A stretch of 64,000 nucleotides of DNA. It comes from a virus. The stretch covers positions 1-64,000 of the IMG/VR virus record IMGVR_UViG_3300034068_000286. One strand, 5' to 3'. Below, in pieces: positions 33,716-40,543 of the stretch; position 1 is the first letter of the stretch; every line of letters begins with the position of its first letter. The notes beneath the pieces are model-generated. The model searched no databases. It saw nothing but the letters and a program-made list of their open reading frames with translations, and was not told the DNA's origin. The translations under genes were made by a program, and so were the position numbers.

Positions 33716-33855
33716 TTTGCAGTCTCACCTGATTCTGTAGCAAGAGCCTGAACAAAGCGAGCTAGAATACTTTGAGTGTCTTCCATTTGATCTAAAGGAT
33801 CACGGTCTAGAATTTCTGCAAACTTGACGATAAGATTGTCCACGTTTGAGTTCAT
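33712..33855 (-). CDS. Small helical protein, 47 aa
   Basis: MNSNVDNLIVKFAEILDRDP..., with start and stop overlapping neighbours by 4 nt. The coding frame is supported by the unbroken overlap chain. Not recognised. Confidence 0.6.
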   Translation of the reverse strand: MNSNVDNLIVKFAEILDRDPLDQMEDTQSILARFVQALATESGETAK

Positions 33856-33992
33856 GCATCTACTCCTTGACTTTCAATCCAACCCAATACAATTTCAATT
33901 GGGCACTCTAGTTCTGTTGCAATTTGTTTTGGGTTCAAGCCATCAATGTATAATTGCTCAATGTCCCATGCCAGGTCCTTCATTGCACTCAT
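33852..33992 (-). CDS. Small helix-turn-helix-like protein, 46 aa
   Basis: MSAMKDLAWDIEQLYIDGLN followed by PKQIATELECPIEIVLGWIE: the 'I..LY..G..P.QIA..L..P...V..W' pattern is that of a small HTH of the sigma-like type often seen in T4-like phages. Possible DNA-binding regulator. Overlaps both neighbours by 4 nt. Confidence 0.6.
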   Translation of the reverse strand: MSAMKDLAWDIEQLYIDGLNPKQIATELECPIEIVLGWIESQGVDA

Positions 33993-34465
33993 GCTGTCAC
34001 CTCTTCTGCGGCAATTGCCTCGGTTAATACTGTTAATTTTTTAGCTAGCGAATGGCCAACTTCGTAAGTTGTTCCGCAATACCAAACACCATCTTTCATG
34101 ATGTAATAATACTCAGCGGCACAGTTGTCACATTGTTCCAGGAACTCTTCAAAAGTGTGTGCTACTTTAAAGTCTGTACCTGTCTCACCACGGTCACGTC
34201 CGTAAAAGGTACACATGTTGGCTGTAGTGGCTTTGAAGGCTTCAACTTCATCTTTGGGCAAGTCGTGATAGCTAAAGGCATGTGCTTCGCCAATCTCTGC
34301 TCGCAAGGTTGACAAGTCACCTAGTGCCACTAAGTTGTTGGCTTTAGCAGAGTCAAAATGTTCTTGCAAGATTTTACCATTGTGAGCCAAATAGCCGTCC
34401 CAATGACAGTAAACACTTTTGACTTTGTCACCGTGCATGACACCAATTCTTGAACGTGTACTCAT
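33989..34465 (-). CDS. Conserved phage protein, 158 aa
   Basis: MSTRSRIGVMHGDKVKSVYC then HWDGYLAHNGKIL: this opening is shared by a widespread phage protein of unknown function. SD CAGGAG. First gene of the small-gene chain and driven by a strong sigma70 promoter (34498-34526). A Cys pair (EQCDNCAAEYYY) is present. Confidence 0.75.
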   Translation of the reverse strand: MSTRSRIGVMHGDKVKSVYCHWDGYLAHNGKILQEHFDSAKANNLVALGDLSTLRAEIGEAHAFSYHDLPKDEVEAFKATTANMCTFYGRDRGETGTDFKVAHTFEEFLEQCDNCAAEYYYIMKDGVWYCGTTYEVGHSLAKKLTVLTEAIAAEEVTA

Positions 34466-34478
34466 TTTAAACTCCTGT

Positions 34479-34562
34479 TTTGTTTGTGTATGTATGTATT
34501 ATAACACTGAACCAATAACCCGTCAACCGAACGGGCTATTGAGTGTTGTTTTTAAGCAACAA
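34479..34562 (-). promoter_or_regulatory. Regulatory cassette A with sigma70 promoter and hairpins
   Basis: TTGACG (34521-34526), 17-bp spacer, TATAAT (34498-34503), minus strand. The -35 overlaps a 10-bp stem (34514-34540). Three blocks are identical to cassette B (34817-34910): a 25-mer covering the -10 and leader (34479-34503), a 12-mer (34510-34521) and a 19-nt hairpin sequence (34544-34562). Confidence 0.75.
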
Positions 34563-34575
34563 ACTGAGATTAGAA

Positions 34576-34803
34576 TCAGCCTTGGAATGCTGGCAAAATG
34601 CCTTTTGGCAATTCAGTAGCCAACCATGCATGAGCATCTTCCTTGGGCATTGGTTGGGGCAAGTTATAAAGAGTAACTCCAGTATTGCCAGTCTTCAAAA
34701 GGACTTTGCCGCGCAATTCTGCCTTGCCTGCTGAAACTCGAACGCGATGTTTGCCGCCACGAGTTGAGTGTCCAACTACTGTAAAAAGCTTTGATGTTTT
34801 CAT
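34576..34803 (-). CDS. Small basic hypothetical protein, 75 aa
   Basis: MKTSKLFTVVGHSTRGGKHR..., beta-rich and basic at the start, with PMPKEDAHAWLATELPKG near the end. SD AGGAATT. Driven by cassette B. Not recognised. Confidence 0.7.
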   Translation of the reverse strand: MKTSKLFTVVGHSTRGGKHRVRVSAGKAELRGKVLLKTGNTGVTLYNLPQPMPKEDAHAWLATELPKGILPAFQG

Positions 34804-34816
34804 AATAAATTCCTAG

Positions 34817-34910
34817 TTTGTTTGTGTATGTATGTATTATACTGCTCTTTTGGGTTCTGGACAACCAATAACCCTGAAAACTGTATGGTTTTGTTGTTTT
34901 TAAGCAACAA
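34817..34910 (-). promoter_or_regulatory. Regulatory cassette B with sigma70 promoter
   Basis: TTGTCC (34859-34864), 17-bp spacer, TATAAT (34836-34841) on the minus strand. It shares with cassette A the same 25-mer (34817-34841), 12-mer (34863-34874) and 19-mer (34892-34910, overlapping the stop of the upstream gene), in the same order. Confidence 0.75.
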
Positions 34911-35193
34911 CTTCTAGCATGTTAGCAGGCACTCTCCACAAGCCGCTGGTGTAAGAACCAGGGTTGTTGTCGCGAACTGTGACATACTTGATGGCAATCT
35001 TTTCAACTGTACCAACAATGGTCACACCACGTTTGGTGCTACTGAACTTGACCTTGGAGCCCAGAGTCAGACTACGTTTGGTCTGGTCTGTCAATTGTGA
35101 CCGAGCAAATTTGATAGCATCAATGATGCTGGACAATTCGGTGTTGTTGAGATTGCCAGTGATAATGGCACGGTTGATTTCATGAACAGTCAT
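34900..35193 (-). CDS. Conserved phage protein with SH3/KOW-like domain, 97 aa
   Basis: N-terminal helix (NNTELSSIIDAIKFARSQL) then a beta barrel-like segment: SLTLGSKVKFSSTKRGVTIV and GTVEKIAIKYVTVRDN. Similar small proteins occur in many phages; function unknown. SD AAGGAG precedes the ATG at 35193. Confidence 0.7.
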   Translation of the reverse strand: MTVHEINRAIITGNLNNTELSSIIDAIKFARSQLTDQTKRSLTLGSKVKFSSTKRGVTIVGTVEKIAIKYVTVRDNNPGSYTSGLWRVPANMLEVVA

Positions 35194-35208
35194 TTGAGTC
35201 TCCTTGAA

Positions 35209-35442
35209 TTAACAGTAAAAATCTTCACCGCGATCGTAAGCACCAATCGCTTCGTAAACAACTTCGCGAACAGCGGTGTCCATTGCTTCACCAAACTTTT
35301 CGTAATCACTATCAGCCAAGTCACGCAGGTTTTGTTGAACCAGGCTCCAAGGGCTTTTGCGATAAGTGTGATACTCGATAATGCCTGCAACAGCTTGATC
35401 GCCTGCTTCGCTGAACATACCAAAACTTTGAACTACTTGCAT
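35209..35442 (-). CDS. Small hypothetical protein, 77 aa (alternative start at 35466)
   Basis: The ATG at 35442 has AAAGGAG 6 nt upstream and is preferred. An in-frame ATG at 35466 lies exactly 6 nt after the -10 box and could be used from a leaderless 5' end, giving 85 residues. Acidic, helical (FSEAGDQAVAGIIEYHTYRK). Not recognised. Confidence 0.7.
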   Translation of the reverse strand: MQVVQSFGMFSEAGDQAVAGIIEYHTYRKSPWSLVQQNLRDLADSDYEKFGEAMDTAVREVVYEAIGAYDRGEDFYC

Positions 35443-35472
35443 ACCCAACTCCTTTTTGCTTAACATGTATTG

Positions 35473-35501
35473 ATTATAAGCGGTTTTTGAGTTTTGGTCA
35501 A
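35473..35501 (-). promoter_or_regulatory. Sigma70 promoter
   Basis: TTGACC (35496-35501), 17-bp spacer, TATAAT (35473-35478), minus strand, with ACGGT directly upstream of the -35 as in several other promoters of this phage. Confidence 0.8.
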
Positions 35502-35511
35502 CCGTTTTCGT

Positions 35512-35539
35512 AAAAAACCCTACTTAAAGTAGGGCTTTT
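35512..35539. terminator. Bidirectional Rho-independent terminator
   Basis: CCCTACTT/AAGTAGGG stem (35518-35534) flanked by A6 on one side and T5 on the other, so it can work on either strand; it ends the unit above 35545. Confidence 0.8.
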
Positions 35540-35544
35540 TGGGG

Positions 35545-35832
35545 CTATTTTGTGGCTTTTTTGCGACTTTGTAAGTCATTGATTTTTAACACTTTTTTGT
35601 ACCCAGTTTTTCGTGGTTTTTTCACGTTAAATTCCAAATCTGTGTAATATTTTAGCATTTTCTTGCTCATATTATGAACCACATCCATACTGTCGTCGTC
35701 AATGACCCATTGGTAAGGACACAATTTCCAAGTCTTGGTAACTGAAAATTTATAGTATAAACTACGATGCTCTGCGTCTGTGGCATCAAATATTCTTAAT
35801 GGTCGTTGCCCTAAAATAAAAGATTTTAACAT
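35545..35832 (-). CDS. Hypothetical basic protein, 95 aa
   Basis: MLKSFILGQRPLRIFDATDA..., with many Tyr/Lys and a very basic C-terminus (KKPRKTGYKKVLK). Followed by a strong terminator. Not recognised. Confidence 0.65.
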   Translation of the reverse strand: MLKSFILGQRPLRIFDATDAEHRSLYYKFSVTKTWKLCPYQWVIDDDSMDVVHNMSKKMLKYYTDLEFNVKKPRKTGYKKVLKINDLQSRKKATK

Positions 35833-35836
35833 AGGC

Positions 35837-36037
35837 TTACCCTCCGTTGATGGCTTTTATCTTTTCACGTTTCTCATTGTCATCCCTGCACTCGGGACTA
35901 CAGAAAGTGAACTCTGTTGGTACTTCACATTCGATACAGAATCCTGTTCGGACCGGTACAAATGGTTTTGCGGTTGCACGTCGAAACTCTTCGGCTGCCT
36001 CCATTGCTTCTTGTGCGTCATCAATTATATCTGCCAT
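35837..36037 (-). CDS. Small zinc-ribbon protein, 66 aa
   Basis: Helical start (DDAQEAMEAAEEFRRATAKP) then VRTGFCIECEVPTEFTFCSP ending ECRDD: four Cys in a DksA/TraR-like zinc finger spacing (CxxC-x9-CxxxC). TraR-like proteins bind RNA polymerase or act as structural zinc ribbons. Start at 36037, 4 nt upstream of the next gene. Confidence 0.65.
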   Translation of the reverse strand: MADIIDDAQEAMEAAEEFRRATAKPFVPVRTGFCIECEVPTEFTFCSPECRDDNEKREKIKAINGG

Positions 36038-36055
36038 TATCTTAGTTTCCTTTTT

Positions 36056-36322
36056 TTAACTTCCATTACTTAGTACCCACATAAAAATGTCAGGTCCTTC
36101 AAGTATTACCATTTCATTTGCGTACTTCAAGCATTTGAATCTATATTTACGATCAATAACTATAATCTCTACCATCTTGGGAGTAAAACGTTGAATCTGT
36201 GCAACATGTAAGCTTCCATCACTCACTGCCACATACTGACCTTCTTTAAGAGTGCGACCAAGCAAGTCTAGATGACAGCCATTGGTTGGTACACTTTTAA
36301 TTGGTCGCCTGGTCTGCAACAT
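36056..36322 (-). CDS. Hypothetical beta-rich protein, 88 aa
   Basis: From the ATG at 36322 (MLQTRRPIKSVPTNGCHLDL), overlapping the stop of the upstream gene. LKEGQYVAVSDGSLHVAQIQ suggests a small barrel. Not recognised. Confidence 0.6.
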   Translation of the reverse strand: MLQTRRPIKSVPTNGCHLDLLGRTLKEGQYVAVSDGSLHVAQIQRFTPKMVEIIVIDRKYRFKCLKYANEMVILEGPDIFMWVLSNGS

Positions 36323-36323
36323 T

Positions 36324-36587
36324 TTATTCCCACTGACCCAGTTTATGATCCCAATGTCTAGCATCATAAATTTGAAATTCAATTTCTAAACCCAACGCAC
36401 CTAATCTAAATTTGCCTCCGGCATGATCTCGCTTGACAGAAAAATCAAGTGCAATCAGAAAAATAGTATTTGTACGATATACATTCAACTCCCATGACTT
36501 AACTTTGGTAAGCCGTCCATGCTTAATAAAAAGTCCTGAAAACTTTCTACTAAAGGGATTGACGATTTCAAATATAAAATTTATCAT
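36324..36587 (-). CDS. Hypothetical basic protein, 87 aa
   Basis: MINFIFEIVNPFSRKFSGLF..., beta-rich with FRLGALGLEIEFQIYDARHW. Controlled by a sigma70 promoter overlapped by an 11-bp inverted repeat (36589-36642). Not recognised. Confidence 0.65.
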   Translation of the reverse strand: MINFIFEIVNPFSRKFSGLFIKHGRLTKVKSWELNVYRTNTIFLIALDFSVKRDHAGGKFRLGALGLEIEFQIYDARHWDHKLGQWE

Positions 36588-36588
36588 G

Positions 36589-36642
36589 TAGTAAATGTAC
36601 CTGGTGTGCGTGTATTGTACACGAATACATTTACTATGTCAA
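36589..36642 (-). promoter_or_regulatory. Sigma70 promoter overlapped by an 11-bp inverted-repeat operator
   Basis: TTGACA (36637-36642), 17-bp spacer, TACAAT (36614-36619), minus strand. The repeat TAGTAAATGTA occupies the spacer (36626-36636, as reverse complement on plus) and its partner lies between start site and ATG (36589-36599). Two perfect 11-bp half sites flanking the -10 are what a repressor operator pair would look like. Confidence 0.75.
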
Positions 36643-36649
36643 GTCTTTT

Positions 36650-37378
36650 TTAATCTATTTTAATGATCCAGGCATCCGTCAGTTGATTGTTAAGGTAGTT
36701 GAATGGAATCCAAAGATGTCCACGTTCTCCCCAACTACTACCAAAACTATTACGGGCCAGGATCAGCCTCCGTTTCAAGTCGTATCCTACAAATAGGACA
36801 GCGTGAGCACCAAATGGTTCTTCGTTTGGTTCAGGTAATTTGAGTATTGGATCACTTGGACTTATTTCTTCAAATGCTTTGAACACTCGAATGCTAGCTA
36901 TAACTGGATTTCCTGCATTTAGCGCATCTGTTATATCATTGACACCAGTTAGTCGATAATAGTTTTCAACGGTGGAGTTTAATGCATCTACATAACATTC
37001 ATCAGTGGGGCGAACATTAAACTTTGAAATGTCATACGGCCATAATTCTTCTGTACAAATACCATACTGCTTTGCGGCTTTTAGGGCATCGCGTGGGTAA
37101 GCACCAATATCTTCATTGATGGTTCCATCTTGTAATCGTGTGTTATAATACAAAAACAATGGACTCAAATCTACGTATGACTCTGGATAGTCTCTTTTTA
37201 CAATTAACTCATATGCCCCGACTATGGCTTGACTTGCACAGCTTCCTAAATTGTATTGCTGTTCAACATCGCTGGCCATTGGTCGGAGGTCAACACTTTC
37301 GCGTATTGGCTTACGAGTAAGGTTATAATATAGGTCTCGCCAATCTGTTTTATCTATGGCAAGATTATATTTTAACAT
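36650..37378 (-). CDS. Papain-like (C1 family) cysteine peptidase
   Basis: 242 residues. DVEQQYNLGSCASQAIVGAY places the nucleophile Cys at ~47 with Gln and Ser as expected; GAHAVLFVGYDLKRR carries the His and LARNSFGSSWGERGHLWIPF the Asn and the GSxWGxxG motif. Short pro-region or none, no signal peptide, so cytoplasmic or virion associated. It overlaps by one base the structural-type gene at 37378. Substrate unknown. Confidence 0.9.
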   Translation of the reverse strand: MLKYNLAIDKTDWRDLYYNLTRKPIRESVDLRPMASDVEQQYNLGSCASQAIVGAYELIVKRDYPESYVDLSPLFLYYNTRLQDGTINEDIGAYPRDALKAAKQYGICTEELWPYDISKFNVRPTDECYVDALNSTVENYYRLTGVNDITDALNAGNPVIASIRVFKAFEEISPSDPILKLPEPNEEPFGAHAVLFVGYDLKRRLILARNSFGSSWGERGHLWIPFNYLNNQLTDAWIIKID

Positions 37379-38061
37379 TATTGAATAAATTTATTTGGAT
37401 ACTGTTGAATTACACTATTTGCAAACGAATTTGCAAAGGTTGATATTCTTTCAGCTGCCTGTGTATGAGCTGATGCACTTGTTGTATCGTCTTGATTTAT
37501 AATAGCTGTTACTTCGCCGACCAAAGATTCTCGTATCGCAACCCACATGCGCTTGCCTGAACCAGGGAACCAATTGTTATTATACTGATTTAGTAACAGA
37601 TCAAATCCATCAAAATTTGAATCTAAGTTTGTAATTTGATTTTTAACATCAATTTTAAATTTTAGATTACGACAAATGCCAACCATGCCAAGCCCAACGC
37701 CTCTAAAAACTTGAGTTAATCTTTCGTTGAATTCAATACCATAGTATGGTCGAAGCATTAGGCCAAGATCATTGACTTCATCAAAATACGCTGTTTCCTC
37801 TGTTAGCAATGCGTCCATGTCGCCATTTTCTGTTGCGGTTGCGAAGCTTGTTAATCTTTGATGCATTGTTGTAAAGTACGCATTTACATCTGCTCTAAAT
37901 TTGTCAGCAGTTGTTGCGCCAACCATTGGACGCATGTCGTCATATCCGTTATATCCGTTATTTCCGTTATTTCCGTTGTCCAGCATACGTTTAATTTCAG
38001 TGTCTGCTGGGAGATCGAAGTGCTCTTCTTCGGTAATTGTATGAGTAATTTTCTTGTACAT
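37378..38061 (-). CDS. Hypothetical protein with Asn-Gly repeat, 227 aa
   Basis: Start at 38061, SD AAGGAA. Residues ~30-40 are an Asn/Gly repeat (NGNNGNNGYNGYDD) encoded by 9-bp tandem repeats. The rest is helical (VNAYFTTMHQRLTSFATATE; ADVNAYF). Adjacent to the C1 peptidase and downstream of virion-surface genes; could be the peptidase's partner or substrate. Not recognised. Confidence 0.6.
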   Translation of the reverse strand: MYKKITHTITEEEHFDLPADTEIKRMLDNGNNGNNGYNGYDDMRPMVGATTADKFRADVNAYFTTMHQRLTSFATATENGDMDALLTEETAYFDEVNDLGLMLRPYYGIEFNERLTQVFRGVGLGMVGICRNLKFKIDVKNQITNLDSNFDGFDLLLNQYNNNWFPGSGKRMWVAIRESLVGEVTAIINQDDTTSASAHTQAAERISTFANSFANSVIQQYPNKFIQ

Positions 38062-38072
38062 AATGTATTTCC

Positions 38073-38624
38073 TTATACTATAAACCAATGACCACCACGG
38101 CTAAGCAGGTGTACTGATTGCCAAGGTTCTGTCATTGTATAACTTAAAGCACCATCTATGGTGCTGTCATTATTTGTTTCTATCGTCACATGCTGGCCGG
38201 CTGCTAATTTAGACATTTCTATCTTTAGTGCTATTTGGTAACCATCGCCAGGATAAAGGGGAAGTGTAATAGTAATCGGTCTATCACAATTAATACCAAT
38301 ATAGCAATCATCGTTCGTGCATCCATAATCTTCCGATACTAAAATTGTACCGAAAGTTGATTCCTGCGTATCACTGGAATCTCCTTGCGGTCCTGCAGGG
38401 CCTGCTGGCCCTACTACATGTCCAGCATTTAATTCAGTACCGTCGTTGTAAACTAAAATTAAATCACCATCTCGTGTTAGTCCTGCACTGACAATAATTT
38501 TTGCAGATGCGCTTATAACACCATCTGGTGTAATATTAATACCAGCACCAATCTTTACAACACCTAAAGATGTTTTGGTGGCAATGTCATCCTGCGACAA
38601 AACTGTTTTGGTATTGTATGACAT
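38073..38624 (-). CDS. Virion surface protein with short collagen segment
   Basis: 183 residues. Residues ~45-80 repeat the fibre module: GLTRDGDLILVYNDGTELNA then GHVVGPAGPAGPQGD, as in the 1247-residue fibre. The C-terminal ~90 residues (RPITITLPLYPGDGYQIALK ... GGHWFIV) are a variant of the beta module shared by the next genes. Probable head or tail decoration. Confidence 0.65.
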   Translation of the reverse strand: MSYNTKTVLSQDDIATKTSLGVVKIGAGINITPDGVISASAKIIVSAGLTRDGDLILVYNDGTELNAGHVVGPAGPAGPQGDSSDTQESTFGTILVSEDYGCTNDDCYIGINCDRPITITLPLYPGDGYQIALKIEMSKLAAGQHVTIETNNDSTIDGALSYTMTEPWQSVHLLSRGGHWFIV

Positions 38625-38653
38625 AGTTTTATATCGTGTTACTGTATGCTATA

Positions 38654-39058
38654 TTAGATTAAGATCCACTGTGCGCCATCAAAGATAAACGTCAATGAAC
38701 CAAATGGTACATCAATAGTAGCAGTTGCGGCGCCATCTACTGTGTCAGGGACTGTTGGTGTAATAGTAATAGGTGTTGCTGGTGCAGCCAATCCTAGTCC
38801 GTCTTTGATTGTGAATACTTTACCAGCAACACCTGCTGGCAATGTAACTGCTACAGCAACTGGTCCAGGAACTTGTACGCTGATTACTTCATCTGTGGTT
38901 GCACTGGCTACGACTGGAGTTGCAACTGCAATTCTAACTGCCACTGGATTAATACCATTAGTGCTAAGAGTAATTGTATTTGCACCTGTACCTGTTGTTG
39001 GTGTAACTGTGATACCTGCTCCGGCAAGTATCGATGTTGGATTATTTGTATATGACAT
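38654..39058 (-). CDS. Virion surface protein, beta module paralogue
   Basis: 134 residues; module 'VTLPAGVAGKVFTIKDGLG ... TPITITPT ... DGAATATIDVPFGSLTFI ... AQWILI'. Closely similar to the module at 40020 and more distantly to 38073 and 39100, indicating tandem duplication. N-terminus ILAGAGITVTPTTGTGANTI is a typical fibre linker. Confidence 0.65.
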   Translation of the reverse strand: MSYTNNPTSILAGAGITVTPTTGTGANTITLSTNGINPVAVRIAVATPVVASATTDEVISVQVPGPVAVAVTLPAGVAGKVFTIKDGLGLAAPATPITITPTVPDTVDGAATATIDVPFGSLTFIFDGAQWILI

Positions 39059-39099
39059 TTTTAGTTTTCCTTTATATTAACTAATTTCGACTGGAATGG

Positions 39100-39459
39100 T
39101 TATCCTATAATCTTCCAGTTTGTACCGTCATACACTACCTGTATATGACCATATCCACCATTGATGATTGCAAATGGATTGCTGTCAATGGTCTTGGATC
39201 CTGCTGATGTAATAGTAACTGGGTTCGCCACTGAGTTACCTGAAATATCTTTGATGTAATATGAACGCTTTAGCACTGGCTTTTTTTTGCCGTTGTAGTC
39301 GTCGTCTTCATCGCCGCAACAATCTTCACCTGTGGCCAGGCCATTGGCTGGCAATATAACAGACGATGGTCCAACAACATTCATAAAAATTACTTCATCT
39401 GATGATAACACGGTGTAAGGTGTTGTTGTAACTATTTTTGTGTTTAAATTTGAAGACAT
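39100..39459 (-). CDS. Virion surface protein, beta module with Cys/Asp insert
   Basis: 119 residues. Same module order (VILPANG ... YYIKDISGNSVANPVTITSA ... DGTNWKIIG), but with an insert rich in Cys, Asp and Lys (EDCCGDEDDDYNGKKKP) between the first two strands; the insert could bind metal. Probably a decoration protein. Confidence 0.6.
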   Translation of the reverse strand: MSSNLNTKIVTTTPYTVLSSDEVIFMNVVGPSSVILPANGLATGEDCCGDEDDDYNGKKKPVLKRSYYIKDISGNSVANPVTITSAGSKTIDSNPFAIINGGYGHIQVVYDGTNWKIIG

Positions 39460-39468
39460 ATTATTTCC

Positions 39469-40020
39469 TTAACTGATTCTTGTTAGTGTAACTTTTACAC
39501 TGGCGCCGCTTGGACGCACTGGACCAACTCTTGCTGGCAATGCCAATAACTGCATGGTAGTGTCAGCACTACTCCAGCATAGTTCTACATTGCCCCCAGC
39601 AGGTATATCCAATGTATAATTGCCTGTAACGAAGATTGTATCCAATGCTCCTGTTAAAATTAAATCTTGTGCTGAGCCTGCAATGTCTGCTCCATTTAGA
39701 CGTAGCCATATGCTAATAGTGCTAGCGCCACCGGATGTTTTGTTTACATTCATTGTAAACACCGTGTTGTATGTTCCAGCGTTGACTACTGTAAGTTGAG
39801 TACCCCCGACTATACTAATTCCATTTGCGGGACCAGTTTCACTAAATGTTGCCAAGTTAACTGCACTGGCCACTGGGTTAGTTTGTGTTCCGTTTTCAAA
39901 AAATCCATAGTTAAGTAAGCCTGTTGATGCGTTAACGGTTCCATCAGTAACTGATAAACCAGTGCCGACTTTCATAATTCCAAAATCGGTGGTTGAAGTA
40001 AGTGGTGCTTTGTAGCCCAT
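39469..40020 (-). CDS. C1q/TNF-like jelly-roll virion protein
   Basis: 183 residues from the ATG at 40020. After a fibre linker (TTDFGIMKVGTGLSVTDGTV) the sequence NAGTYNTVFTMNVNKTSGGA and ISIWLRLNGADI is the C1q-like jelly roll often at phage fibre tips. Likely trimeric receptor-binding or decoration protein. Confidence 0.7.
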   Translation of the reverse strand: MGYKAPLTSTTDFGIMKVGTGLSVTDGTVNASTGLLNYGFFENGTQTNPVASAVNLATFSETGPANGISIVGGTQLTVVNAGTYNTVFTMNVNKTSGGASTISIWLRLNGADIAGSAQDLILTGALDTIFVTGNYTLDIPAGGNVELCWSSADTTMQLLALPARVGPVRPSGASVKVTLTRIS

Positions 40021-40490
40021 TATACGATACTCCACGCACTTCCATTGAATACAAAAGTTAAGCTTCCGAAATTAGTATTAATTGTGGCCGTATTTCCATC
40101 GACTAATTCCCCGCCAGTGCCTTGAATAGTAATTGGATTAGTGACTGCATCACCATCGCAATCTTTGACTATGTAAACTGTGCCTAATATACCAGTAGGC
40201 AATGTAATTGTCACTGGCGCGGCTACATCAACGCAAAGGAAATAATCCTGTGCGGTGGCTGTGTATGTTGCTGTTGTTACTTGTGTGACTGTGACTGGAC
40301 TTGGGTTTCCTCCAGTAATAATATTTCCGCTCCCGATATTAATAATGTCATTATCATTGCCTGTATTACTTCCAGGAATGTACAATGGTATTGGTACAAA
40401 CGGAGGGAATGGTGGGTAAAAACCTGCTGGTGCAATACCTTGGGTTTGATTTTGATACGGATATTGATCCTGAAATTGATCTTGTGACAT
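40020..40490 (-). CDS. Virion surface protein, beta module paralogue with Gln/Pro-rich start
   Basis: 156 residues from the ATG at 40490 (SD GGAG). Gln/Asn/Pro-rich N-terminus (MSQDQFQDQYPYQNQTQG) then the beta module (VTITLPTGILGTVYIVKDCD ... GSLTFVFNGSAWSIV). The N-terminus may anchor to the virion. Overlaps the next gene by one base. Confidence 0.65.
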   Translation of the reverse strand: MSQDQFQDQYPYQNQTQGIAPAGFYPPFPPFVPIPLYIPGSNTGNDNDIINIGSGNIITGGNPSPVTVTQVTTATYTATAQDYFLCVDVAAPVTITLPTGILGTVYIVKDCDGDAVTNPITIQGTGGELVDGNTATINTNFGSLTFVFNGSAWSIV

Positions 40491-40506
40491 AGGTTCTCCA
40501 AAAAAA

Positions 40507-40533
40507 AGCACTCGCCCTTGTGAGGCAAGTGCT
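40507..40533 (-). terminator. Rho-independent terminator after the Gly-rich coiled-coil gene
   Basis: On the minus strand AGCACTTGCC/GGCGAGTGCT (one wobble) form a 10-bp stem with a 7-nt loop followed by eight Ts; GGAG, the SD of the next gene, follows directly. Confidence 0.8.
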
Positions 40534-40543
40534 TTAATAACAA

